Of a stretch of 13,643 bases of DNA, positions 5,532-13,102 are shown in pieces. Every line of letters starts with the position of its first letter. Positions within the stretch are counted from its first letter, which is position 1. This DNA is from Chrysochromulina tobinii (taxonomy: Eukaryota; Haptophyta; Prymnesiales; Chrysochromulinaceae): NCBI GenBank assembly GCA_001275005.1, contig JWZX01001898.1, forward strand, positions 1 to 13,643, read 5' to 3'. A model generated the notes under the pieces. That model ran no database searches. It was not told where the DNA came from and saw nothing but the letters and a program-made list of their open reading frames with translations. The translations under genes were made by a program, and so were the position numbers.

Positions 5532-7484
5532 TCACGCACTGACCTCGGTGGTCCGAATCGTCGTGAAGGCACTCGTGATGGCATCCGTGATGGGATTCAA
5601 GGCCGGATTCGAATGGAAGAAGGTCGACGAGACGTCAAGGTAGATGCCATTCGGTTGGAGCGCGTCGGAGACCCGAATACGCTCAATCAGGCGCTTCGCC
5701 TCCTCCAACGAGATCACCTCCACCGGCTGCCCATCATGCAACCGCCACGCCATGTGCTTGTCGGCCGCCCACCGGACGCCCTCGCCCACGCGCGCGCCCG
5801 CCTCAAAGCAGCTCACCTCGATGTCGCCGTCCGCATACTTGAACGCGCCCCGTCCCTCCTTTTTATCCGCCCTGTACTCGCCCTCGTAGACGTTGCCGTT
5901 GGCAAAATGGTACGTGCCGCGCCCGTCCATCTTGCCTGCCTTCCACTGGCCGTCGTAGGTGGCGCCGCTAGGGTACCGGTAGATGCCGCGCCCCTCCCTC
6001 TGCCCGTCCGAGTACTCGCCCTCGTAGACGTTGCCGTCGGCCCCACGCATCTTGCCGCGCCCCGCCTTATGATTCGCCTCCCACTCGCCCTCGTAGACGC
6101 TGCCGTCCGCATACCGCTTCGTGCCAAGCCCCTCCATCTCACCCGCCGCGTTGAGCTCGCCCTCGTACTCGCCATCCATCGCCTCGCAACAGCGCACCAT
6201 CACATTGCCTAATTTGGCAATGTGCTCATTGTACAATTTCACGACGAGGGCCCTGTCGCCCTTGGAGGTGAAGAAGGCCTCGTGCAGGCTCGAACGCACG
6301 CGCTGGACTCGAAGCGACGCGCCCTCGTGGGCACTCCCGTACGGGTCGCTCGTTACCTGTGGGGAGAGGGGAGGGCAGGGCGCCGTGGTGAGCACTTGCA
6401 TGCTCGGTCCGTACGGGACGCGCGCTACCGTGGGCGCTTCGCCGTCAATCTCGACCAGCTTGGGCGGCAGCCGTTCGAGCGTCGCCTTGAGCCCGGGGCA
6501 GTGGGCGGCACGGATGATTCCCTCGGTGCTCACCTGTGGGGAAGGCATGGCGCCGTGGTGAGCACCTGCATGCAAGGCACGGATGATTCCCTCGGTGCTC
6601 ACCCCGCTTTCGAATCTCGGCCAACCTCGCGATGCGTACGCCCGCGCGTGGTGGCATGTGAAGATGGCCGTCGCGCCCACAAACGGCCCCGCCGCGGCCG
6701 CCCGCCCCGCGTCCGCGTGCGAGGCGAAGCGAGCGCGCCACCGGCCCTGCTCATCACGGCGCACGTTCTCGAGCGCGCCGTGGGCCTCGAGCGCGCCGCG
6801 CACCGCCGCCTCGGTGGCCTTGTCGTCGGCGAGAATGATCACCTCGCCGTCGAGGCTCGCCGGGCGCGCGGGCACGGAGCGGTGGCGCATCACCATCGTG
6901 CCGAGCACCGAAGCGTACACGTCGGGCATCACCTTGAGCGCCGTCGCGACCATCTTGGCGTCGCTCTTGTCGCTCTTGGAGCGCGGCTTCTGCGGCAGGC
7001 TGGCAAAGTCCCAAAAGATGGCGCGCACGTGCGCGCCCAGCTCGCTCTTCAGGAAGCGGCACACGGCGCGCAGGTACTCGCCCGACGGGTCGGGGTCGTC
7101 GGTCGAGACCCAGCCGTAAGTAAGCGAGGCGATCTCGCGACCGTTTCCACGTAGCAGCGCGATCGCGTCGTCGGGCGTTTCAAAGAGGGCGAGGTGCTCG
7201 GCGAGTTCGCGCGCCTCGATGTCCTGCCGGCGCACGATCTTCGTGTGGATGGTGCCGTCACGCACGCGGTCAGCGACGATCAGCTTGATCGCGCCCGAGC
7301 GTAGCGCGTCCTCGAGACGCTCATTGAGCGCCATGAGCAGCGGGATGGCCCTGTGATCGGTTGCTCTCACTCGGCGGAGTGGTCTAGTGATCGTGGCCTC
7401 GCCGCCAACGCTGAATGAGGGTGAGTACGGGGCGGGCAACGAGCAGCAGCAGCCGGAGCCGCGTAAGCGAAGCACCGGTGGCAT
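5532..7484 (-). CDS. MORN-repeat protein with FWDFASLPQ / RGWPRFE domain
   Basis: The unspliced frame is 650 codons. Residues about 120-294 form a domain with SLTYGWVS, IFWDFASLPQKP (156-167) and YASRGWPRFES (283-293). I associate these motifs with large hypothetical families in haptophytes and dinoflagellates that vaguely recall HET or TIR-like folds; function unknown. About 435-575 holds five clear MORN repeats (YEGEW/YEGEY...GRG..., about 23 residues each) and a sixth degenerate one. MORN repeats commonly bind membranes or serve as scaffolds. The C-terminal 75 residues are unrecognised. Two short introns are predicted (6534-6602, 6357-6428); removing them deletes residues 295-317 and 353-376 without shifting the frame, leaving 603 residues. 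ATG 7482-7484 has A at -3. Met51 (7332-7334, MALNERLED) is a plausible alternative, since the first 50 residues look unconserved. It shares a 187-bp divergent upstream region with the WW gene. Confidence 0.7.
   Translation of the reverse strand: MPPVLRLRGSGCCCSLPAPYSPSFSVGGEATITRPLRRVRATDHRAIPLLMALNERLEDALRSGAIKLIVADRVRDGTIHTKIVRRQDIEARELAEHLALFETPDDAIALLRGNGREIASLTYGWVSTDDPDPSGEYLRAVCRFLKSELGAHVRAIFWDFASLPQKPRSKSDKSDAKMVATALKVMPDVYASVLGTMVMRHRSVPARPASLDGEVIILADDKATEAAVRGALEAHGALENVRRDEQGRWRARFASHADAGRAAAAGPFVGATAIFTCHHARAYASRGWPRFESGVSTEGIIRALHAGAHHGAMPSPQVSTEGIIRAAHCPGLKATLERLPPKLVEIDGEAPTVARVPYGPSMQVLTTAPCPPLSPQVTSDPYGSAHEGASLRVQRVRSSLHEAFFTSKGDRALVVKLYNEHIAKLGNVMVRCCEAMDGEYEGELNAAGEMEGLGTKRYADGSVYEGEWEANHKAGRGKMRGADGNVYEGEYSDGQREGRGIYRYPSGATYDGQWKAGKMDGRGTYHFANGNVYEGEYRADKKEGRGAFKYADGDIEVSCFEAGARVGEGVRWAADKHMAWRLHDGQPVEVISLEEAKRLIERIRVSDALQPNGIYLDVSSTFFHSNPALNPITDAITSAFTTIRTTEVSA
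6357..6428 (-). other. Predicted 72-nt intron B in the MORN gene
   Basis: On the minus strand it runs from GTAGCG (donor after ACG) to CCCCACAG, followed by GTAACG; phase 0. The 20 nt starting at the donor (6409-6428) match the 20 nt after the acceptor (6337-6356) with three mismatches. The remaining 52 nt include 6374-6403, which matches 28 of 30 nt with 6544-6573 in intron A. It is divisible by three and stop-free, so RNA evidence is needed to prove splicing. Confidence 0.6.
6534..6602 (-). other. Predicted 69-nt intron A in the MORN gene
   Basis: On the minus strand the donor is GGG|GTGAGC and the acceptor CCCCACAG, followed by GTGAGC; phase 0 at both ends. A perfect 28-bp direct repeat (6507-6534 and 6576-6603) spans both splice sites at an offset of 69, exactly the intron length. 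Between the copies lie 41 nt related to intron B. The donor end GTGAGCACC is also the inverse complement of GGTGCTCAC inside the intron, so a hairpin could cover the donor. Confidence 0.65.
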
Positions 7485-7671
7485 CCTCGCATCGACAGAG
7501 TCCGTCCTAAGAAAGATTCCTGTGACGGGCTTGGAGCATGGGATGCCCTTGACGAGCGCGTATGAAAGGGGACACGTGGTACTTGTAGCCGGATTCAGAT
7601 GGCATCCATTCCGCGCGAAAACCCGTGCACTTGACTTGACGAAGTCAAGTCTTGATTAGCAATTTAGCACA
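7485..7671. promoter_or_regulatory. Divergent intergenic promoter region (MORN gene / WW gene)
   Basis: These 187 bp separate the ATG of the minus-strand MORN gene from the ATG of the plus-strand WW gene, so it should contain both start regions. It holds one CACGTG palindrome (G-box/E-box type) at 7573-7578 and a strong inverted repeat at 7629-7650. No clear TATA box is visible. Confidence 0.45.
7629..7650. promoter_or_regulatory. Perfect 9-bp inverted repeat with 4-nt loop
   Basis: ACTTGACTT (7629-7637), GACG, then AAGTCAAGT (7642-7650), ending 21 nt before the WW gene ATG. It could be a dimeric factor site in DNA or a hairpin in the 5' leader. Role unknown. Confidence 0.5.
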
Positions 7672-8127
7672 ATGCTTGCGCTTACGTCGCTCGCCGCTTG
7701 CGCCTTCTCGATCGCGCGGCCACCGATGCAGTGGAAGTCGGTGGCCGCAAAAGAGGCAGTGAACACGCGTTCCTCGAACCTGCTGTTGCAACAGCCGGGC
7801 TGGTATCCGCAGAACTATGGCGGTCAGCAGAGCTACGGCAATCAGCAGTCCGACGAGTGCCCGATCGACCCGGTCGGATATCCTCAGCAGAACCTGCCAC
7901 CAGGCTGGTATGCGCAGGTCGACCCGCAATGCGGTCGAATGGTGTACTGCAATCAGCAGTCCGGCGTGTGCCAGTGGGACCCGCCGTCTCCGCTGCAGGG
8001 CGGATATCCGCAGCAGGCCCTGCCACTGCCCGCTGGCTGGTATGCGTCGGTCGATCCGCAGTCCGGTCGGCCAGTATACTGCAACGAGCGCTCCGGCCAG
8101 TGCCAGTGGGACCTGCCAAGGGCCTGA
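7672..8127 (+). CDS. Small, probably secreted protein with two WW domains and one degenerate copy
   Basis: 151 residues in one exon. Residues 1-15 (MLALTSLAACAFSIA) look like a signal peptide. Two WW domains follow at about 75-105 (W79, W102) and 119-149 (W123, W146), each with the GWY...DP..GR.VYCN..SG.CQWD.P pattern. Residues 41-67 are a third copy that keeps PGWY, NQQS and DP but lacks the second Trp. Copies are joined by GYPQQ spacers. WW domains normally bind proline-rich ligands inside the cell. Here both intact copies carry two cysteines (C93/C100 and C137/C144) at sites usually held by an aromatic or polar residue and by Thr, which could form a disulfide in an exported protein. ATG at 7672-7674 is the first in frame. 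The gene is divergent from the MORN gene and convergent with the RRP12 gene. Confidence 0.7.
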   Translation: MLALTSLAACAFSIARPPMQWKSVAAKEAVNTRSSNLLLQQPGWYPQNYGGQQSYGNQQSDECPIDPVGYPQQNLPPGWYAQVDPQCGRMVYCNQQSGVCQWDPPSPLQGGYPQQALPLPAGWYASVDPQSGRPVYCNERSGQCQWDLPRA

Positions 8128-8454
8128 GTCATAGCATGTAAAACATCGACTGCGAGAGATTACCATCCAGACGTTTTGTACAACACGCGGGTCCGATGCG
8201 TCCGCCTTCGCGCCCGGTCGACATGCCGGTCGACGGCGCACACATGACAACCACTTTCCTCCTTGTAACAAGCCAAGCCTCTTTCATGCCACCAGCAACA
8301 CACCTCCGACGACCGCCACGCACACACACGCATGGGACGCATTGTGCACACACATAAACGATACCCCGCGCGGGCTGTGACGCACGCTGTGGACCCCACG
8401 GATGCGTACCCCCGGCACCCCGCCGAGACCCGTGTGGTCGTCTCCGCCATGTGC
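8128..8454. other. Convergent intergenic stretch
   Basis: The 3' ends of the WW gene (+) and the RRP12 gene (-) face each other across 327 bp. I see no gene, no AATAAA and no clear repeat beyond short CA/GT-rich patches near 8320-8355. Confidence 0.5.
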
Positions 8455-11400
8455 TCACGCCGTCCTGGCGCCCGAATTGTTTCGTCGCGCCCCCTTGGAG
8501 CGCCGCGCTTGAAGCCCATGCAGCCCTACGCGGCTGCCGCTCGCCTTTCGCGCCGCCTTGAGCGCTCGCTTCGTCATCGGCGTGGCGAGCTTGCTCAGCG
8601 TCTCGATGGCCTTGCGCTGCTGCTTCTTGCCCAGCAGGCGCGGGTTGAGCGGCAGGTACGCGTACGGCTTCATCGACCCTTCTCTCAGCACGTCGCCCCC
8701 TGCGCCCTTCTTGCCCGCGAACTGGTCTCCAAAGTTGGCGCCAAAATGGTCGTCGTGGCCGCCACCGCGAGGCGTCACCCGTCGCTTGTTGCGCTCGTCC
8801 GTTCGGGTGGTGGACGCTGCGGTGGGCGCCGCGGTGGGCGCGTCCGCCTCGTCCTCCTCGGCCTTGCTCGCGCTCGCCACGGCGCCCTCGGCGAGGCGGC
8901 GCCTCTTTTTCGCTTGCTCGAGCCGCCCGCCGCCCGTGCGCCCCCCCTCCTCCTCGGGCTCCTCCACCACGCCGTCCATCGCGACCACGTCCGCGGAGCG
9001 CCTGCCCTCGCTGATGACGAGCCTGCCACTCTCTGGGTCCACACGCACCGAGCCCTCCTCCGCCGCCGCCTCCGCCGCCGCCCGGCTCGACGCGCGCTCC
9101 GCCCGCGCCTGCGCGAGGCTCGCCACGCTCGCCACGTGCGCCTCCGCGCCTGCCGCTTCGCCACGGCGCCGCTTGCCGCCCGCCGCCCGCCGGAGCTCGC
9201 CCAGATCGCCATCAGGCAGCATCGGCGCTGAGAGGAGGTCGAGCCCCGCGGCGGAGCTCGATTGATCTCGCCACGTGCCCTGAAGCGAGGCGCCCCGGGG
9301 CGTCCTCGTGAGCGCCCCACGCCCCTTGCGCCCGGCGGCACGCGCGTGGTCAGCGACCTCGGCGCCCTCGTCCTCGCCGCCCTCGTCGCCACCCTCGTCG
9401 GCCTCCGCCGCCTCCTCCTCGAGCAACGCCTCGTACTCGGCGTGGCGCTCGCGCCGGGCCGCCGCCTCGTCCTCGTCCTCGTCCTCGCCGCCGCCCTCTC
9501 GCAACCCCATCGTGCGCCGCGCGTCGCGCTCGGCGCGGCGCTCGACCGCCTTGTTGTGCGCGTACGCCTTTTGCTTGCGCAGGTGGGCGAGCAGCCGATG
9601 GTGCGCTTCGGGCGTCACCTCGAGCATCGCGTCGTACCCGAAGCGCTTGACAAGGCGCTCCATGATGTAACGCACTTGGGTCTTGAGGTGAGGGTGCTTG
9701 TTGGAGCACCAGAGAAGGAGAGGGGGGACGAGGCGGGGCAGCAGCGGACGGGCCGCGTCGGGCGGCAGCGTCATGAGCGCGACCTTGCAGTACGAGATCG
9801 CCGCCTTGGCCACCTCCTGGGCCGGATGTGAGAGCAGGCTGAGGACGGTCGCAAAGAGCTGTGTGAGTGTGAGCTCGAGCGCAGGTCGAGATCGCATCTC
9901 AAATGTGAGCCGTCCGAGCGCCGCGAGCGCCGCGGCCATCATGTGCGGCGTGTTGCCGGCGAGCCCCCCGGCGACCATGACGAGGATCGAACGGACCGCG
10001 TCCGCCTTGGCGGTGACGCCGCCGACGGCGCGCCGCTCGGCGGTACTCGAGAGCGCCACGAGGAACTCAAAGGCGGCGGCGCGCGTCTTGACGTTGACTT
10101 CCTTGCACGCGAGCACCACCTCGCCGAGCAGCGCGGGCAGCAGCTCGTGCAGCGCGGCCGCGGGCAGCGCGCTCGCGACCGCCTGCAGGCAGGCGAGGCG
10201 CTTCCCCTTGGCACCGGGCAGGCACGCGGGCAGCGCCTCATCGAGCGCCGTCTTGAGCGCGGGCAGCTCGGCCGTGGCGTAGGCCGCGTGATACTCGCAC
10301 AGCCCGCCGAGGACCTTGTACGCCTTCTTCTGGAGGAGCACATCGGAGGCCAGCATCATGGGCTGCACGGCCCGGTGGAGCATCGCCACGTGGGAGAGGG
10401 AGAGGGACGGAGCGACCGCGAGGAGCAGATCGAGCATACTCCGCTGCGCCTCGAGGGCTTCGGCCGCGGGCGCCTCGGCCGCGGCGCTCGGCTCGAGCAG
10501 CTTGCGCATCAGCGCCTTGAACAGCTCGCCGAGCGTCGCGTCGGGCGTGACCGAAGCCACGGTCCGCACGGCCTCTTGAAGGGCGGGCCGCTTGGCGGGC
10601 GGCTCTCGCAGGTGCAGTTCGAAGAGGAGGGGCAGAAAGTTCTTGCCGAAGCGGCCGACGGTCGCGAGGGCGGCCTCGGCGTCGGGGGTGAGGGCCAGCT
10701 CGGTCGGGCCTCGCGCCGTGCCGGGCGCGGGCGTCGTGCCGGGCGCGGGCAGCCCCTTGCGCGAGCGGGCGGTGAGGACGAGGAGGGAGAGGGCGCTCAG
10801 CACGTGGCCGCGCACCTCGGGCCTCTCGGCGAGCGCGCGCCCGAGCGACTGCGCAATCGAGGGCAGCGCCTCAGCCGCATCACGTGCGCACGCACAAAAG
10901 CCGGGGAGCAGCGCCCACACCTGCTCGAAGAGATTGCGCAATCAGAGGTAATCAGAGGCAATCAGACGTAATCAGAGGTAATCAGAGGTAATCAGACGTA
11001 ATCAGAGGTCATCCGAGGTAATCAGAGGTAGCCAGCGCCCACACCTGCTCGAAGAGATTGCGCAGATTGCGAGCCTCATTAGGCCGGCAGTCGGCCTCGA
11101 GTTTCGTCACTTGCCCATCCAACCATTGAGCGAGCGGCAAAAAGTACGAGCCAAAGAAGGCGAGCCGCGCGTGCCCGATGTGGTGACGCAGCGCCGCGAG
11201 GAGCCACGACGTGTCCGTGCCGCCCTCGTCGGTCGTCACCCGGATCGGCAGCCGCTCGATGAAGCGCTCGGGCCCGATGGCCTTGGCAGCCGCCCCCAAG
11301 GTGGAGAGGAGCAATGGGCGTGCGGCGCCCAGGGTGACGTCGGCGTACAAGGTGGCGAGGGCGACGAGGAGCGCATCGCCCGCGGGGCTCGCCGCCTCCC

Positions 11401-11642
11401 CCAGCCCGCGGTAGTAGCACGCGCACACCCTGAGCACCACCTCGCGCAGCGGCACGAATCGAGGTCCAAGCGCGTCGACGAGTGCTGTGCCGAGCGCGCC
11501 GGCGGCCTCGGAGGGCATGGACGGACGGCAGGTAGCATCGAGTAGATCACAGAGCTCGGACGCGGCGAGCGGCCCCTCGGGTGCGCTTCCGCCGCCCTCG
11601 CCGCCGCTGCCGTTGGGCGCCGCGCCCGTACCATTGTGAGCC

Positions 11643-11689
<47 letters not shown>

Positions 11690-12694
11690 CTCGATGTGCT
11701 GCCTCCAGAGGACGCGCACGAAGGCGGTGACGAGAGCGGGGAGGCGCGCGTGGCACTCGGCCGGCTCCGCGTCGAAGAGCGCGCCCGCCGCCGCCACGCA
11801 CGCGCGCACGCTGCTCGCCTCAACCAAGGGGGAGGTGACGGCCACGCCCGGCTTCGTTCCCGAGCGCTCGGCCGCCGCCGCCGCTGCCGGGCGCGCGGCG
11901 AGCAAGGTGTCGACGATGGCGGCGAGGGCGCTGGCGGGGAGGGGCCCGGCGCTCGACGCGTCCGAGCACACGTCCGCGAGCACCTGCGTCGCGCCCCGAC
12001 AAAGCATCGGGTGACCCAAGGAAGGCAAGCGCAGCACCGCCTGGACGGCCGTCGAGAGTGGCCTTGGCTCAAAAGCCCCGAGCGCGGCGCGTACAAAGTT
12101 GAGCACGTAGAGGGCGGGCTGGACGTCCCGGAGGGCGGCCGCCGCGAGGCGCTCTTCCACAAAGCGCGCCGCCGCGTCCGAGAGCGCGGGCGTGTGCTCG
12201 ATGGCCGAAGTGCACGCCTGCTGGCCGCGCGAGCGGACCTTGGGGCTGGGATGCACGACAAACTCGAGCAGCCAGCGGAAGAGCTTGAGCGTGTCGGCGG
12301 TGATGGGCGCGCCCGCGGGCTGCGATGCGAGCAGCCGCAGCACGCACGAGAGCGCGCCGCGCAGCACCGGCGCGTGCTCCGCGTGCCGGTTGGCAACGCC
12401 CACGAGGGCGGACGCGATCCGTGGCCCCTTGCTGAGGAGCACGGCGCGGGGCACGTGGGCGAGCGCGCGCTCGAGGAGCGTCATGATGCCCGCGTACACG
12501 GCTGGGTCGGTGTCGCCCTGCGCCTCCAGGCTCGTCATCAACGCGCCCAGGTACGCGACCGGCGAGCGCGGGATGGCCTGCGCCGCGAGGATCTCCTCGA
12601 CGGCGGCGAGCACGACGTTCTCGTGCAGGTATTTGCTCGTGGCGGTCGCCGTGTGCACCCGAATGTCGGCGTACAGGTCGGCGGAGGAGTCCAT
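8455..12694 (-). CDS. RRP12: RRP12-like ribosome biogenesis and export factor (two exons)
   Basis: Exons are 12694-11045 and 10920-8455, joined in phase 0 after Gln550, giving 1371 residues against roughly 1230-1300 in yeast and human. RRP12 is a HEAT/ARM-repeat protein of the nucleus and nucleolus needed for maturation and export of pre-ribosomal subunits. Matching landmarks are an N-terminal block (YLHENVVLAAVEEI...PRSPVAYLGAL), the NUC173 region (IGPERFIERLPI, then FFGSYFLPLAQWL), LFEQVWALLPGFC across the splice, HEAT-like helices to about residue 960, an acidic stretch at about 1025-1075, DPESGRLVIS near 1176, PYAYLPLNPRLL near 1301, and a basic C-terminus. The frame continues upstream to 12853 only through a GTG codon, so ATG 12692-12694 is the start. 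A 105-codon frame opened by an ATG at 12853-12855 overlaps the start out of frame. A (GCC)15 tract adds poly-Gly at about 335-350. Confidence 0.9.
10909..11064 (-). repeat. 32-bp perfect direct repeats flanking a 10-bp array in RRP12
   Basis: Positions 10909-10940 and 11033-11064 are identical over 32 bp. Between them are nine 10-bp units (10941-11030) of ATCAGAGGTA type plus two bases (GC). The duplicated sequence encodes RNLFEQVWAL in both copies, and the conserved protein needs only one. This is an apparent target duplication around an inserted minisatellite; splicing at the CAG|GTG in each copy restores one coding copy. Confidence 0.95.
10921..11044 (-). other. 124-nt intron in RRP12
   Basis: On the minus strand the donor is GAGCAG|GTGTGG (exon ends at 11045) and the acceptor GAGCAG|GTGTGG (exon starts at 10920), phase 0 on both sides. 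The length is not a multiple of three. Both unspliced frames diverge from RRP12 at the array: the upstream frame ends within it at 11009, and the downstream frame repeats RNLFEQVWAL. The sense transcript carries repeated TACCTCTGAT, whose CTGAT matches a CTRAY branch-point pattern. Confidence 0.88.
11645..11689. repeat. (GCC)15 microsatellite coding poly-glycine in RRP12
   Basis: Fifteen perfect GCC triplets on the plus strand are read as GGC glycine codons on the minus strand. They lie between the N-terminal helical part and the NUC173 region, in a Gly/Ala/Asn-rich linker, so length variation is probably tolerated. Confidence 0.95.
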
Positions 12695-12958
12695 GTGCCC
12701 CGGGGGCGAGACGGACGAGGCGTCGAGCGCGAGCGCAGGGATTGGGCGACGTCGACGGTTTCCTGTCGGAACTCGTGCCCCGCTTCCCCACCGCCCCAGC
12801 CCCCATCCAGGGTGTACTGTCGCACGCGCGTCTTCCAAATTAATCCAGAACACATTCCATCTGGGAAGGCCTAAAACGTACGCACCAAGGGAACGGTGAG
12901 GGTTTGTGGTAATGAATTTGTGTGAATGATAAAACCAATTCCGATGCGCTTAACATGG

Positions 12959-12966
12959 TTTATATA
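12959..12966. promoter_or_regulatory. TATA element between RRP12 and the tRNA gene
   Basis: The plus strand reads TTTATATA and the minus strand TATATAAA. It is 27 nt upstream of the tRNA's first base, where many tRNA genes carry a TATA element that helps position TFIIIB. It is also a good RNA polymerase II TATA box for RRP12, giving an expected start near 12930 and a leader of about 235 nt. Which polymerase uses it cannot be told from sequence. Confidence 0.4.
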
Positions 12967-12993
12967 CTGCGACGGAAGGCTCATTGTCGGAGC

Positions 12994-13087
12994 GCCCCCT
13001 TAGCTTAGTTGGCAGAGCACCCGCTTAGTAACTATGGTAGTCACGCTAAGGAGCGGGAGGCCGCGAGTTCGAACCTCGCAGGTGGCT
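12994..13087 (+). tRNA. tRNA-Thr (AGT) with a 21-nt intron
   Basis: Exons 12994-13030 and 13052-13087 total 73 nt. Acceptor stem is 12994-13000 with 13080-13086; D-arm GCTT/GAGC; anticodon stem CCCGC/GCGGG; loop TTAGTA + A with anticodon AGT at 13027-13029; five-base variable region; T-arm GCGAG-TTCGAAC-CTCGC; discriminator T. The intron (13031-13051) sits after position 37, the usual nuclear site, and its CTAAG (13046-13050) can pair with CTTAG (13024-13028) over the anticodon. No CCA is encoded. One acceptor pair is a C-U mismatch (12997 with 13083). TTTT follows at 13087-13090. If the intron borders were placed elsewhere the anticodon would change, but AGT is the simplest reading. Confidence 0.85.
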
Positions 13088-13090
13088 TTT
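13087..13090 (+). terminator. Short T-run after the tRNA
   Basis: TTTT starts at the discriminator base, consistent with an RNA polymerase III terminator of minimal length. More Ts would be stronger. Confidence 0.4.
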
Positions 13091-13102
13091 AATAAAAGGA
13101 AA

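Noticed and set aside
6222-7154. Plus-strand open frame of 310 codons opposite the MORN gene
   Set aside because: Antisense shadow; the minus strand shows MORN repeats and conserved domain motifs, the plus strand none.
9943-10971. Plus-strand open frame of 342 codons opposite RRP12
   Set aside because: It is antisense to a convincing RRP12 exon and results from high third-position GC; composition is Arg/Gly-rich without motifs.
11636-12874. Plus-strand open frame of 412 codons opposite RRP12 exon 1
   Set aside because: Same antisense GC shadow, starting in the (GCC) tract.
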